64,000 bases of DNA from Methylobacter sp. S3L5C (GTDB lineage: Bacteria; Pseudomonadota; Gammaproteobacteria; Methylococcales; Methylomonadaceae). Of this stretch, positions 23,816 through 33,900 are shown one piece after another. The position numbers were made by a program, and so were the translations under genes. The stretch spans positions 4,317,503 through 4,381,502 of the forward strand of contig NZ_CP076024.1 of NCBI RefSeq assembly GCF_022788635.1, written 5' to 3'. The notes under the pieces are model-generated. The model was not told where the DNA came from, made no database searches, and saw only the letters and a program-made list of their open reading frames with translations. Position 1 is the first letter of the stretch. The number at the start of each line of letters is the position of its first letter.

Positions 23816-24637
23816 ATGAAACATCCAAATAATATTTTATTGCCTTTTTTTGCTTATGGCATCTTCAAACCGGGACAGTTATGTTATTCACGAATAAGCA
23901 ATTTTGTCGAGAGTTATACTAAAGATACGGTATCAGGTATCCTAAAAGAAAGAGATGGAATTCCTCTTCTTGTCTTGGGCGACAATTACGACATAAAGGG
24001 GTATTTGATTCATTTTTTCGCTGGAAAAGAAGGCAATGCATATGATCAAATAATAGGCATTGAGCCTGATGAGGTGTATTGCTGGAGTACGGTTAAGGTT
24101 AATGATTGTGAGGTAAATGTACTTATTGGAAGAAAAGAACAAAAAGGAAGTACAGATCTTGAACATTTCGACGAATGGGATGGGAAGTCTGACCCCTATT
24201 TTAATCAAGGATTAGAAGAAGTAGAGGCCATTTTAAACGCAAATTTTAATTCCGAAGATCAATATAAGACTCTATTTCGATTACAAATGGCTTATATGTT
24301 ACTTTGGTCTGCCATAGAGCGATATGCAGGACTGAAATATCACCTTGGCACCAAGGCTTGTAAAAAGGTGTTTAAAATTGCAAGTGAAGAACGCTTTAAG
24401 GATACCCTAAAGGAGATTGTTCAGAACAAGAGAGAGGTTTTCAACACAACGGATTTAGAAAAGTACACGCTTGATCCAAACGATCCGGAAAAATCAATAA
24501 AATATTACTACCAAGTTCGGTCAAATGTAATTCATCGAGGAAAGTCGGTAAATGCTGATTTTACAACTATAAAATCTTCATTGACAGAACTACTCTTTAT
24601 ATTCAAAGAGCTTTTAAAAGAATCATTTCGAGAATAA
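23816..24637 (+). CDS. GGCT-like / HEPN-like two-domain protein, possible effector
   Basis: 273 aa. The N-terminus reads LPFFAYGIFKPGQL and about 90 residues later IIGIEPDEVYCWSTVKVND. This matches the gamma-glutamylcyclotransferase (AIG2/BtrG-like) fold: the YGxxKPGQ loop and a Glu (E83 is the best candidate) in the usual position before the Y-x-R/S-x-x-V strand. The C-terminal half is helical with SAIERYAGLKY and YYQVRSNVIHRGKSV, which contains the R-x4-H signature of HEPN domains (R235, H240, Apea-like). HEPN domains of this form are often RNases in toxins and defence systems, although some only bind. The gene stands alone in a repeat-rich, AT-rich accessory region. The function is unproven and I do not recognise the exact family. 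Confidence 0.75.
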   Translation: MKHPNNILLPFFAYGIFKPGQLCYSRISNFVESYTKDTVSGILKERDGIPLLVLGDNYDIKGYLIHFFAGKEGNAYDQIIGIEPDEVYCWSTVKVNDCEVNVLIGRKEQKGSTDLEHFDEWDGKSDPYFNQGLEEVEAILNANFNSEDQYKTLFRLQMAYMLLWSAIERYAGLKYHLGTKACKKVFKIASEERFKDTLKEIVQNKREVFNTTDLEKYTLDPNDPEKSIKYYYQVRSNVIHRGKSVNADFTTIKSSLTELLFIFKELLKESFRE

Positions 24638-24922
24638 AGCTAAGTTAAGCACCTGCTTTTTATTCACCATATTTTAAGCTGGACTGGATTTGCAATTCAT
24701 CCCCTAGTATTTAAAGTTACTCATTAAATTACTAAACCCTATTATGCTTCGGATTTATAATCCATATCATACATGCTACTAAAATAGAGGAAAATATAAA
24801 CCTTCTTTCTCTATTACACTTTCATTACATTTTACTTAATTGAAGCTACTTGCCTAAGTTTAAAACAATTAAAGCCAGATAATACTGGCTTTTTCTTCTT
24901 CAAAAATCCTGAGTCGTAAAAT
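24638..24922. other. Intergenic, AT-rich
   Basis: No gene. It contains the hairpin at 24870-24900 that ends just before the lipoprotein gene. Confidence 0.5.
24870..24900 (+). terminator. Rho-independent terminator-like hairpin
   Basis: AAAGCCAG pairs with CTGGCTTT around ATAATA and is followed by TTTTCTTCTT. It is well formed for plus-strand transcription but lies 230 bp after the gene at 23816 and only 23 bp before the next start. A related hairpin follows the lipoprotein gene. Confidence 0.6.
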
Positions 24923-25342
24923 ATGAAAAAATTATGTGGAATTTTTATTCTGATAGCTATGATTGCTTCCGGTTGCGCCACCTCCGGTAAACTTAATGTT
25001 CAGGAAACCCAAAATATTAAAAAAATAGTTTACATTTCAGATCGAAATTCTGAAAGAGAACAACAATATATTGGTTCTGTTGCGAAACTCATGGAAAAAT
25101 ACAATTATCAAATTGTACAAAATAGAGGGAACGGAGAGCTGTTTTTAGATTTCGTAATTGAAGGTGGAGCGATTGTTACGGTTAGGCTTACCTTGCTTAA
25201 AGGTAGTGATGAGTTGATAAGTGCTGAGTCAACCAATTATGGATGGGGAACTGTTATCGCCCGACCTATTGCTATTGCAAGCCGTGTCGAAGCTGCATTG
25301 GAAATATTTGAAGAAAAACTGAAAGAAATTGATGGTAGATGA
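24923..25342 (+). CDS. Small lipoprotein of unknown function
   Basis: 139 aa. A lipoprotein signal peptide is visible: MKKLCGIFILIAMIASGC with the lipobox IASGC and mature Cys18, followed by ATSGK. The mature part (YISDRNSEREQQYIGSVAKLMEKYNYQIVQ ... ARPIAIASRVEAALEIFEEKLKEID) looks like a small alpha/beta periplasmic domain. No family is recognised. It is flanked on both sides by similar terminator-like hairpins, so it is a monocistronic unit. Confidence 0.75.
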   Translation: MKKLCGIFILIAMIASGCATSGKLNVQETQNIKKIVYISDRNSEREQQYIGSVAKLMEKYNYQIVQNRGNGELFLDFVIEGGAIVTVRLTLLKGSDELISAESTNYGWGTVIARPIAIASRVEAALEIFEEKLKEIDGR

Positions 25343-25373
25343 TTGAAGTAATATGTTTAGTTTTTGGCAAATA

Positions 25374-25402
25374 ATTAAGACCGGATAATATTGGCTTTTT
25401 TG
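25374..25402 (+). terminator. Terminator-like hairpin after the lipoprotein gene
   Basis: AAGACCGG...TTGGCTTTTTT forms an imperfect stem followed by a T-run. It is clearly related in sequence to the hairpin at 24870-24900 (TTAA-G-CC-GATAATA-TGGCTTTTT pattern). Confidence 0.5.
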
Positions 25403-25467
25403 CATGATGACTGGCAGAAGACAGGTAGGGTGGGAAAACAATAAACCTATTTCCCCACCCTGATAAC

Positions 25468-26103
25468 TTACGGCACTAATTTTTCAATCGTATTGGAAAA
25501 ATTGTATAAGCCGATTCTATTGGCTTCGGAGCTGGTGGCGGCGGCTTTAAAGGCATATTTAGTTTCGGCTTTTAGGTTGGTCAACAGGCCTTTGGATTTT
25601 GAGAACAGCTTGCTGTTCCAATGTTCGTTATCGGCAGGTGCCGGCAACTCCGAATACAAAACAATATAACCGGAAGCCCGGTCAACAACGCCGATTTCTA
25701 TGGTGACCTCGCCGGAATTATTGCCCAACAAGACATTAAATGACGGCGGTGCATCCAAAATGCCGACCGGTTCGGGAATTTTTGAAATGATAAAACCGCT
25801 ACTATCCAGTTTAATCAGGTCACTTTGAGCAATCAGGTTGACATAATTGCCCAGACTCCCCAGCAAGTCTTCCAGATTTAACCGATAGGCATTTTTGGTG
25901 GCGGTATCTTGCTTGGTACCATCAAGGCATTTTACCAGGGCGTCGGCATAGACCGTTATGGCCGTCTGAATAGTCGCCAGATTTGGCTCTGGGTTTGGAA
26001 AGTAAGCGTTGTTGGTCATTTTATTAACAATTAACTGCGCGGCACTGGGCAGATCATTATCTTTAAGCTTGGAAAAACTGATACGAGCTTTTTGCGTTTT
26101 CAT
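25468..26103 (-). CDS. Hypothetical protein with C-terminal fibronectin type III-like domain
   Basis: 211 aa. Residues about 1-120 are helical with no recognised motif (FSKLKDNDLPSAAQLIVNKMTN ... LNLEDLLGSLGNYVNLIAQSD). Residues about 121-211 look like an FN3-type beta sandwich (ASGYIVLYSELPAP ... LKAETKYAFKAAATSSEANRIG). There is no signal peptide. It probably takes part in protein-protein binding, but the role is unknown. It stands alone between the lipoprotein unit and the tandem-repeat region. Confidence 0.7.
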   Translation of the reverse strand: MKTQKARISFSKLKDNDLPSAAQLIVNKMTNNAYFPNPEPNLATIQTAITVYADALVKCLDGTKQDTATKNAYRLNLEDLLGSLGNYVNLIAQSDLIKLDSSGFIISKIPEPVGILDAPPSFNVLLGNNSGEVTIEIGVVDRASGYIVLYSELPAPADNEHWNSKLFSKSKGLLTNLKAETKYAFKAAATSSEANRIGLYNFSNTIEKLVP

Positions 26104-26397
26104 AAATTCCCCTGGGTTATCTGAATAACCGGTTCTGGTAGCTTACAAATTGGTTTTTTATCTAACATACTGAAGTCAGGCGCATTGCCTTTAACGTGCA
26201 TTATAATTGATTATTTGGCGAAGCAAAGCAAATTATCAGTTAAGCGCGTGCGAGGGAGATAAAGCACTTAAAACCGGCTTAACGCATTAAAACCCAAGAC
26301 TTTCTTGCTCTGCAAGGGAGCCTTACTTATCGGCAATACGGGGTTTCTTGAGTGCTGTGGGATGGGGTTATACTGCTCTGCTGGTGTTCTTAATAAT

Positions 26398-26560
26398 CTG
26401 AAAGTTTTTCTTATCTGCCTCAGAGTTTTTCTTGATGATCTCAACGGTTTTCTTATCTGCCTCAGAGTTTTTCTTAATAATCTCAACGGTTTTCTTGTCT
26501 GCTCCAGAGCATTGCTTAATCATCCCGGAGCTTTTCTTGTCTGTTCCAGAGCATTTCCGG
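26398..26560. repeat. Tandem repeat, 42-bp unit made of two 21-bp halves
   Basis: About three and a half units of TTTCTTATCTGCCTCAGAG + TTTTTCTTGATGATCTCAACG type follow each other and diverge to the right. Because the unit is a multiple of three, frames stay open. On the minus strand one frame (26601-26368, TTG start) gives seven-residue repeats such as TVEIIKK/NSEADKK and CSGADKK. A heptad pattern could form a helix. It may be a remnant of a repeat-protein gene. Confidence 0.6.
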
Positions 26561-26765
26561 TCGGAAATATAACCAAAACAACTTGCCCAGCGCCATTGCA
26601 ATACTGCCCAAGCACATTGCAGTCATGTAGGGTCAACATCAAAATATCGAAGATTTACTCAATAATGTCGGGCATGAAAAGATACGCCCGTCCTAGATAG
26701 CTTTTAACTTCCAGAATCAAGATATAGAATCGGCAAATGTTATCAGGGATTTATTTTTAAAATCT

Positions 26766-26796
26766 CCCCTACCCCCCTCTTTTCAAAGAGGGGTAC
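26766..26796 (-). terminator. Dispersed CCCCTCTTT/AAAGAGGGG stem-loop downstream of hpnN
   Basis: CCCCTCTTT (26774-26782) pairs with AAAGAGGGG (26785-26793). It lies 18 bp past the hpnN stop codon and could end that transcript, although it belongs to a dispersed repeat class also present at 63109-63350. Confidence 0.45.
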
Positions 26797-26810
26797 TGAG
26801 AAATTATCCT

Positions 26811-29471
26811 CTACGAGCTGATTTTCTCTTTTAAGACTAATTTGCTAAGGGCAGGAAGGACAATAAAGGTACAAATCATAATCCAGAAAATACCCATGGT
26901 AATTATCAAGCCCATGGTGGCAATACCCTGATGGGGTGAAAAAGCCAGGCCAACAAAACTGGAAGCGGTAGTTAATGCGCCATAAAACATGGCTCTGGCC
27001 GTACTGGATTGATAGATGTTCTGCGCTTCAGACAGTGAATGATGCAGCTTTTCAACCATGTGGATGCCGTTATCAACACCGAGTCCCAGCAATAACGGCA
27101 AGGCGATAATGTTGGCATAATTAATCGGCGTATTGGTAAGCACGGTACTGGCCATCGTGAATAATCCCGCCAGAATTAATGGCGTCATTACCAACAAGGT
27201 ATCGGTAACGTTACGTCGTATGGCATACAACAGCAGCGCAATCGTTATTAAGGCAATCGTAATCGCTTTTTTAAAGGCATCAACCACTTCTTTCATCGAC
27301 TCCCAGTAAATAACCGGTAAATCAGTTGTTTCAGGGGCTACCAGTTGTACGTCGGTAATGAAATGCTCCAGATTATCCAGATCATTCAAATCTTTTTTAG
27401 GGAAGATCTGAATACGGTATAAACCTTCCTTGCTTAACCATCTTTCTTTGATATCAGCAGGCAAAGCGTCCAGCGTAATCTCCCGTGCATTTAAACCGGT
27501 TAACAACTCATTCATCGCACCGGGCAAGGTACCCAGTAACGTTGTTTGTATTTTTTCGATAAACAGGCGTCGCCCCGGTTCCTGCCGGGTATCAAGCTCA
27601 AGCAATATATCCTGTAACTCTGCTTTGAAAGCTTGTAACGCCGCTATTTCATGGGCGTCAGTTTTGGCAGGCAAAATATTATCGATGGTTTTTAACAGCC
27701 GGTTAATGGCCGGAATTGGATTGTTATCCGGTTTTAGCGGCGGAAAACCTTGTGATTGCGATCCCAGCATCAAGGCCATATCATCAATCATCGCCAGCTT
27801 TTCTTCCTGCCCAGAAGGTACAAAATCAAACAGACTAACGGTTTTATCAACCGATCCTAATGCGCCAAGTTTTTGCTCTATAGCCTTGGCTTTTTGTTCA
27901 TCAGTGGCCAAAACCGTCAAGGTCATCGGAGTCGTATCCGGATCTTTATTCAAATTTTGAAAAGCGATCACTGATTCAGTATTTGGATCACGCAGATTAA
28001 TGGGATTAAAATCAGTTTTAACCTTAAATACCAGTACTACCGATATAACAGCAATAAGACCGGTTACTATGGCAATGGGCTTGGCGTAATGCAACGTAAA
28101 AGTCGCCAGTTTTTCTGCCAATGTTGTCAAAAAAGGGTGAGTGGTTTGAGGCTCTGACTTTACTGACACCGGAATAAATTTTAACAGCGCAGGCAACACC
28201 GTCAAGGTGATTAAAAGACAGATAAACAAACTGGTTCCAGCCAGTAAACCCAGTTCGGACACGCCTTTATAATCAGTCGGCACAAAAGCATAAAGTCCGA
28301 TGGAAGTCGTACCGGCACATAATAATAAAGAGGGACCGGTGGATACTAACGTACTGCGAATCGCTTTTTCTTTTTGAACATGAAGCAGCAGATTATCCCT
28401 ATAGCGCAAACAAAAATGAATCGCATATTCAACGCCCAAACCAATATTGGATACGGCAAAAGCAACTGAAATCAAATTCAATTCCTTTACCGAAAAGGCC
28501 GCAAAAGCACCACAAAAAACCATCCCTAAAGCCAGAGTAAACAGCGTGGCAATGGTAAACAAAATGGAACGGTAAGCAACCAGTAAAATAAACAAAACCA
28601 ATATGACCGAGAAAATACAGGCATTAAAAGTACCGCTACTCATCCCCACAATTTCATCGTCTTCAAGACCTACTTCTCCGGTTATCCAAACCTTAACGGC
28701 AGGCAATCCGGGTTGTTGGATTTCAGTAATGGCTTTGCGTATCGCGTTAATTGCATTTTCGGCCGGACGAATTTGTGTGTAATCGAGCCTGGGCGCAACA
28801 TTAATAAAGCCTTTATCAGAGCCCTGCCCGCTTAATTTTTTCTCGGCAATCAAGGATTCCCAAGACAGCAGATTATTTTCACCATTCATGCTTTTATGCA
28901 AAGCCAGTGAAACCTTATCAATCAGCGGCGGCAAATCAAGGGGTAATTCCTGATTTTTATTGGCAGAATTTAAGGCATCATCAAAAATTGAAAAAAAGCC
29001 GGTCAGATTTGGCTCTTGAGCAATTCGACCTATAAATGCTTGAGCTTGAGACAAATTAGTTGATAACGCCTGTAAATCATCTACGTTGAGATAAAGCAAG
29101 CCGTTCTGATGAAAAAAACTATTTTCAGTGGGTATGTATACGGATTCAAAATTGGCTTTATCAGCCCTTAATAAGCGTCCCAGTCTTATAGTCGCGGATT
29201 TGGTTAACTCAGGCGTATCCGATTCAACAACCAACAACGCCTTATGCACATCTTGTGAAAAGGCTTTTTCATACTTACGAAGATTTTGCTGAAATGGCGC
29301 ATCAGGCGCAATCATGTCGGTATTATCGGTATTGATACTTAAATTATTGACGGTATATTGCCAGGCAAAAACAGTAAGCAAGCCAATAATTAGCAGTACA
29401 ACCAAAGGGTGGCGAAGCGTCCAACTTCCCCAGTAAGAAAGTAAACTGCGACTGTATGTTTTAAGCGACAT
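26811..29471 (-). CDS. hpnN: Hopanoid-type RND transporter HpnN (MMPL family)
   Basis: About 886 aa. It has two RND/SSD-like halves, each with a large periplasmic loop. The first transmembrane segment is followed by NNLSINTDNTDMIAPDAPFQQN. The two pore motifs read SNIGLGVEYAIHF and LGLGVDNGIHMVEKLHHS, and NYANIIALPLLLGLG is typical of HpnN. HpnN proteins move hopanoids to the outer membrane. The ATG at 29471 (MSLKTYSRS) is chosen; a TTG at 29492 would add seven residues. It follows apbE by a few bases on the same strand. No other hopanoid genes are in the window, so an unrelated lipid exporter of the same superfamily cannot be excluded. Confidence 0.85.
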   Translation of the reverse strand: MSLKTYSRSLLSYWGSWTLRHPLVVLLIIGLLTVFAWQYTVNNLSINTDNTDMIAPDAPFQQNLRKYEKAFSQDVHKALLVVESDTPELTKSATIRLGRLLRADKANFESVYIPTENSFFHQNGLLYLNVDDLQALSTNLSQAQAFIGRIAQEPNLTGFFSIFDDALNSANKNQELPLDLPPLIDKVSLALHKSMNGENNLLSWESLIAEKKLSGQGSDKGFINVAPRLDYTQIRPAENAINAIRKAITEIQQPGLPAVKVWITGEVGLEDDEIVGMSSGTFNACIFSVILVLFILLVAYRSILFTIATLFTLALGMVFCGAFAAFSVKELNLISVAFAVSNIGLGVEYAIHFCLRYRDNLLLHVQKEKAIRSTLVSTGPSLLLCAGTTSIGLYAFVPTDYKGVSELGLLAGTSLFICLLITLTVLPALLKFIPVSVKSEPQTTHPFLTTLAEKLATFTLHYAKPIAIVTGLIAVISVVLVFKVKTDFNPINLRDPNTESVIAFQNLNKDPDTTPMTLTVLATDEQKAKAIEQKLGALGSVDKTVSLFDFVPSGQEEKLAMIDDMALMLGSQSQGFPPLKPDNNPIPAINRLLKTIDNILPAKTDAHEIAALQAFKAELQDILLELDTRQEPGRRLFIEKIQTTLLGTLPGAMNELLTGLNAREITLDALPADIKERWLSKEGLYRIQIFPKKDLNDLDNLEHFITDVQLVAPETTDLPVIYWESMKEVVDAFKKAITIALITIALLLYAIRRNVTDTLLVMTPLILAGLFTMASTVLTNTPINYANIIALPLLLGLGVDNGIHMVEKLHHSLSEAQNIYQSSTARAMFYGALTTASSFVGLAFSPHQGIATMGLIITMGIFWIMICTFIVLPALSKLVLKEKISS

Positions 29472-29495
29472 TATTTTGATCCGGTTCTTCAAGTA

Positions 29496-30575
29496 TTAAT
29501 GAATGGTAAGCGTGTTCAAAGTGTTCAGGGCATCACTTCGAGATTCGATAAGTTCCTTATCCTGCTGCTGAATGAAAAGCGCAGGAATTTTTGCTGCATT
29601 AGCAGCCTGCATACCCTCTTTTTGGCCCAGACAAAGCAAAGCCGTAGACCAGGCATCGGCAATAGTCGGGTCTTCATAAATGACAGTAACGGCAACCAGA
29701 TCATGTAAAACCGGACGTCCGATACGGGCATCAAGAATATGACCATAGCGCTGTCCGTGATCATCAAAATAATGTCGATAAGTTCCTGAGGTCATCACTG
29801 CCATGGGTAAATCTTTAGGCATGGTCATAACTTTTTGCATAACCTGCTCCCCTGGTAAAGGCCTTTCCACGGCAATACGCCAGGCTTGTCCATCCGGCTT
29901 GTGTCCTTGTGTTTTTAACTCACCACCAATCTCGACCAAATAGTTGGTGATGCCTTTTTGTTCAAAAACCTTGCTGATACTTTGCACACTATAGCCTTGT
30001 GCTATAGACGACAAATCCACTTTTAAATTTGCTTGTTTTTTACGTAAATGAGAGTCGTCCACCACTTCCAGCTTTTCCATGCCAATTTGGTCCAGTGTTT
30101 TGCGGATGGCAGGCGCATCAGGAATAGTCAGTTTATCGCCTCGAAACCCCCATAACTCAAATAAGGGTTTGATTGATAAATCATAGCATCCCTGACTGGC
30201 CTTACTAACAATCTGTGCTACTCTAACCAAGGAGACAATAACGTTGCCAACCTCTTGGCTATTCGTGTTTTCGGCACTATTAAAGGTCTCTATAACTGAA
30301 TCGGGGCGATAATTGGACAGTGTTTTGTCAATAATATCGAGCTCGTTTTTAACACTGACTTCAATATCTTTGCTATCTACCGGTAACTCCGACCAATAGC
30401 TGATATGATAAGTCGTCCCCTGAGCCGGTCCCTCAAACTTTTCAACGACCGGATCAGTGCAACCTGTCAGTATGACAAAGCATAATATCAAGCCATAATA
30501 CCGGGACACACTGGAGGGGTTCATTTTAAAACCTTGCGGATTCATTGCCCATTGCTGTTGTTTATTTATCATCAC
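29496..30575 (-). CDS. apbE: FAD:protein FMN transferase (ApbE), lipoprotein
   Basis: 359 aa as an open frame. A start at Met18 (MNPSSVSRYYGLILCFVILTGC) gives a clean lipoprotein signal peptide with lipobox LTGC. Family blocks are AQGTTYHISYWSELP, IDKTLSNYRPDSVIETFN, SIAQGYSVQSISKVF, YLVEIGGELKTQGHKPDG and YGHILDARIGRPV. ApbE attaches FMN to Thr/Ser of periplasmic or Nqr/Rnf-type flavoproteins. It immediately precedes hpnN, probably in one transcript. Confidence 0.93.
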   Translation of the reverse strand: MMINKQQQWAMNPQGFKMNPSSVSRYYGLILCFVILTGCTDPVVEKFEGPAQGTTYHISYWSELPVDSKDIEVSVKNELDIIDKTLSNYRPDSVIETFNSAENTNSQEVGNVIVSLVRVAQIVSKASQGCYDLSIKPLFELWGFRGDKLTIPDAPAIRKTLDQIGMEKLEVVDDSHLRKKQANLKVDLSSIAQGYSVQSISKVFEQKGITNYLVEIGGELKTQGHKPDGQAWRIAVERPLPGEQVMQKVMTMPKDLPMAVMTSGTYRHYFDDHGQRYGHILDARIGRPVLHDLVAVTVIYEDPTIADAWSTALLCLGQKEGMQAANAAKIPALFIQQQDKELIESRSDALNTLNTLTIH

Positions 30576-30927
30576 AAAATTTTTACCTGATTATTGCGGC
30601 GCAGTTTTTCTATTGTTAAATATTGCATTAGCCACTGTAGTTTATTTTAATCTGACGTCTTCCCCGATTTTTAGGGATAACATAATAGGTGTGGTCATTT
30701 ATTGCCGGGTGTGAAAATTTTCTGGCACCCAAGCAATAGCACTTTACCCTGTTCAGGGCCCAACTGACCATTTTAAAAAACAGACAAATTGCAACATTAT
30801 AAGCTCAAATGCACATTAATTTATTTTAAAATGAGCGTGTCATCTATTAAGAAGCAACTATTTGTACTTTATTACTTACAGGCTGATTGATTTTTTGGCT
30901 TGTCACATTCTCTTTTAGGCTACAGCC
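30576..30927. other. 352-bp divergent promoter region
   Basis: The region between apbE (minus) and the transporter fusion (plus). No gene is seen. GGGTG...CACCC (about 30704-30730) can form a short hairpin. Promoters for both directions are expected here, but I cannot place them confidently. Confidence 0.45.
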
Positions 30928-33900
30928 ATGAATGATTTATTAGGCAATAAACCGATCCGGCATCTTATTCCAGGCATTCTTTTGGCAGGCTTATTGGTAC
31001 TGGGATTTATGGTGTTGCAAGAGTTTTTGCTCACACTTGTTTGGGCAATTATTATCGTTTATGTCATGTGGCCGCCTTATCAGTGGTTAAAGCATAAGCT
31101 TAAAAACCGGGCCAGCCTTAGTGCAGGAGTCATGACGGCAATTATTGCCACGGTGATTGCTCTGACCATCTACTGGCTGGCAGCCATGTTACAGGATGAG
31201 ACCAAAATAGCCTATCAAAGCCTGATGGGCAATTTTAACCACCAACCCTATCTGCTTCCTGACTTTATAGTCCGGATACCCTGGCTGGGCAATTATTTAC
31301 AGGAATGGCTGGATAAATTAACCAATGACCGACTGGAGGTTGCCACGCAACTGGCTGATTGGGCAAAGCAAGGGCTAGGGGGCTTTGCAAAATTCCTTGG
31401 CAGTATCGGCCACAACGTTATGAAATTGGGCGTTATTCTCGTCACCGTATTTTTTTGTTTTCGTGACGGCAAGGATATGCTTAAACAATTACAGACAGGG
31501 GTGGTTCATTTTCTGGGGAAATATCAGCACATCTACTTACAGGCTGCAGGCAGCACTGTCCGTGCGGTAGTTTATGGCTTGGTCCTTGCCGCACTCGCTC
31601 AAGGTACGCTGGCCGGATTGGGCTACGCCATTGCCGGCGTCAAAGCACCGTTACTGTTTGGCGCCATCACCGCGTTGTTGGCCATGATTCCTATGGGAGC
31701 AACGCTGGTATGGTTTCCTACCGGCATCACCCTGATTTTTATGGATCAGTTTTGGCCCGGCGTAGGTCTGTTACTTTGGGGGTTTTTAGTCGTCAGTACC
31801 GTCGATAATGTGATTCGTCCACTGGTCATCAGTGGCGCCAGCCGGGTACCTTTTCTCGTCGTGTTATTTGGTGTACTTGGCGGGCTTACCACCTTCGGTG
31901 CCATAGGCCTTTTTCTCGGACCGGTTATTCTGGCGGTGTTGCTGTCAGTATGGCAGGCATGGCTAAAACTTCAGCAAGAAGAATTGCCCCCAGAGTTGGA
32001 AAGCCATCCTGCCTGGTATATTTTATCGGTAAAAGAAGTACTCCATAAACTGACTTCCGATCTGGCCACCGGCTTGACAAAAGTAGCTGCCACAGAACGC
32101 TTGCAGGATTACGGACCCAACCAACTTACCGAAAAACCGCCCCGCTCTCTCTGGGTTTTATTATTATCCCAATTTAAAAGTTTTCTTATTCTGGCGTTGA
32201 TTGCAGCGGCAATTATCGCGGCGATTATTGGGGATTTAAAAGACGGCATCGTTATTTTAGTGGTCGTTATCATTAACGCCTTATTAGGGTTTTATCAGGA
32301 ATTTCAGGCGGAAAAATCATTAAGTGCGCTAAAAAAGATGCTGGCATTCAAAGCCAAGATACGCCGGGACGGGCGTACTCTGGAAATATCAGCCGACTTG
32401 CTTGTGCCTGGCGATATTGTCATTCTCGAAGCCGGCAGCAAAATACCGGCAGACGGTCGTGTTCTTACCGCTCATTCGCTGGAAGTCGATGAGTCGTCGC
32501 TGACCGGCGAATCAATTCCTGTTGCCAAACAAAATCATATTCTTGCCAATACTGCTACCCCTCTAGCCGAACGTAACAACATGCTCTATATGAACAACAC
32601 CGTTACCCGGGGGCGCGCAGAAATGGTGGTAACTGCCACCGGTATGAATACCGAGATCGGCAAGCTTGCAAACCTGTTAACACAAACGGAAGATGGAGCC
32701 ACACCACTGCAAATCCAGCTCGATAGCTTGGGTAAACGCTTGGTAGTGTTTGCGCTAGTCATCATTGTTATTTTATTTGCCAGCGCGCTATGGCGGGGAG
32801 AGCCGTTGATTCAAACGGCGTTTACTGCTATCGCACTCGCTGTAGCGGCCATACCCGAAGGCTTGCCTGCGGTAGTTACCGTTACTTTGGCACTGGGTAT
32901 GCATCGGATGGCTGGCCAGCGCGCCATTGTCAAGCGCTTGGCTGCGGTAGAAACACTGGGCTGCACTACCGTTATCTGTACTGACAAAACGGGGACGTTA
33001 ACGGTTAATCAAATGACTGCCCGGTCACTGTTTTATAACAATCAAAGCTATAAAGTTAGTGGAGAAGGTTACAGTCTTACGGGAGAAATTCTACCCCGTC
33101 ATTCACCCGAAAACATGTCCAATTTATTGCTGCCTCTGGCGCTTTGCAACAACAGCCAGTTACAAGGCAACCAGGTAATCGGTGATCCTATGGAAGGCGC
33201 ATTACTGGTACTTGCCGCTAAAGGTGGTATTAATAAGGAACAACTCAACAACCAACTGCCCCGGATTGCCGAAATTCCGTTTGATGCCGAACATAAATTT
33301 ATGGCAACATTTCATCGTGATGGCGATCATATCAAAATATTTATTAAGGGTGCGCCTGAAGTTATCGTAAAACTATGTCAGTCGGTAATTTCGATTGTTG
33401 AAGAAGATCAAAAACCAACACCGTTTCAACACAATAAAATATTGAAACAAAATGACATCATGGCCGGCAGCGGCTTACGTGTACTGGGAGTCGCCGTTCG
33501 TTCGTTGCCCGCTGATACGGTTGATCTGAATACTGATCTGTTTCAATATATCAAGGAACTTGGCTTTGTCGCACTGGTGGGGCTGATGGATCCGCCCAGA
33601 GCTGAAGCACGCGAAGCAATCAAACTCTGCCAACAAGCAGGTATTGCCGTCAAGATGATTACCGGCGACCAGAAAGTGACCGCCTTGGCCATTGCCCAGG
33701 AACTGGGGCTGAAAGGTGAAGTGATTGAAGGTACAGACTTAACCAAGATGGATGATGATACTTTGGCTTTGTGTATTAATGCCATTGGTGTTTTTGCCCG
33801 CACCGCGCCAGAACAAAAAGTACGGATCATACAAGCGTTAAAAGCCGATGGTCACGTCGTCGCCATGACCGGTGACGGTGTCAATGATGCACCTGCCTTA

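Larger units (their letters stand above)
26104..26810. other. 707-bp region with a tandem repeat and no firm gene
   Basis: Several overlapping frames are open across the 21/42-bp tandem repeat (26398-26560), but none has a convincing start or a recognisable family. The right end holds a stem-loop repeat at 26766-26796. Confidence 0.5.

Noticed and set aside
26398-26560. Possible CRISPR array
   Set aside because: The units are contiguous 21/42-bp tandem copies that drift in sequence. There are no unique spacers, no repeat-spacer alternation and no cas gene.
26305-26700. 131-codon plus-strand frame over the tandem repeat
   Set aside because: It stays open because the repeat unit is a multiple of three and lacks stops. 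The composition (Leu/Phe/Cys-rich) and the absence of a family or ribosome binding site argue against it.
27430-27960. 176-codon plus-strand frame inside hpnN
   Set aside because: Antisense to a supported gene; Ser/Cys-rich composition typical of a shadow frame.
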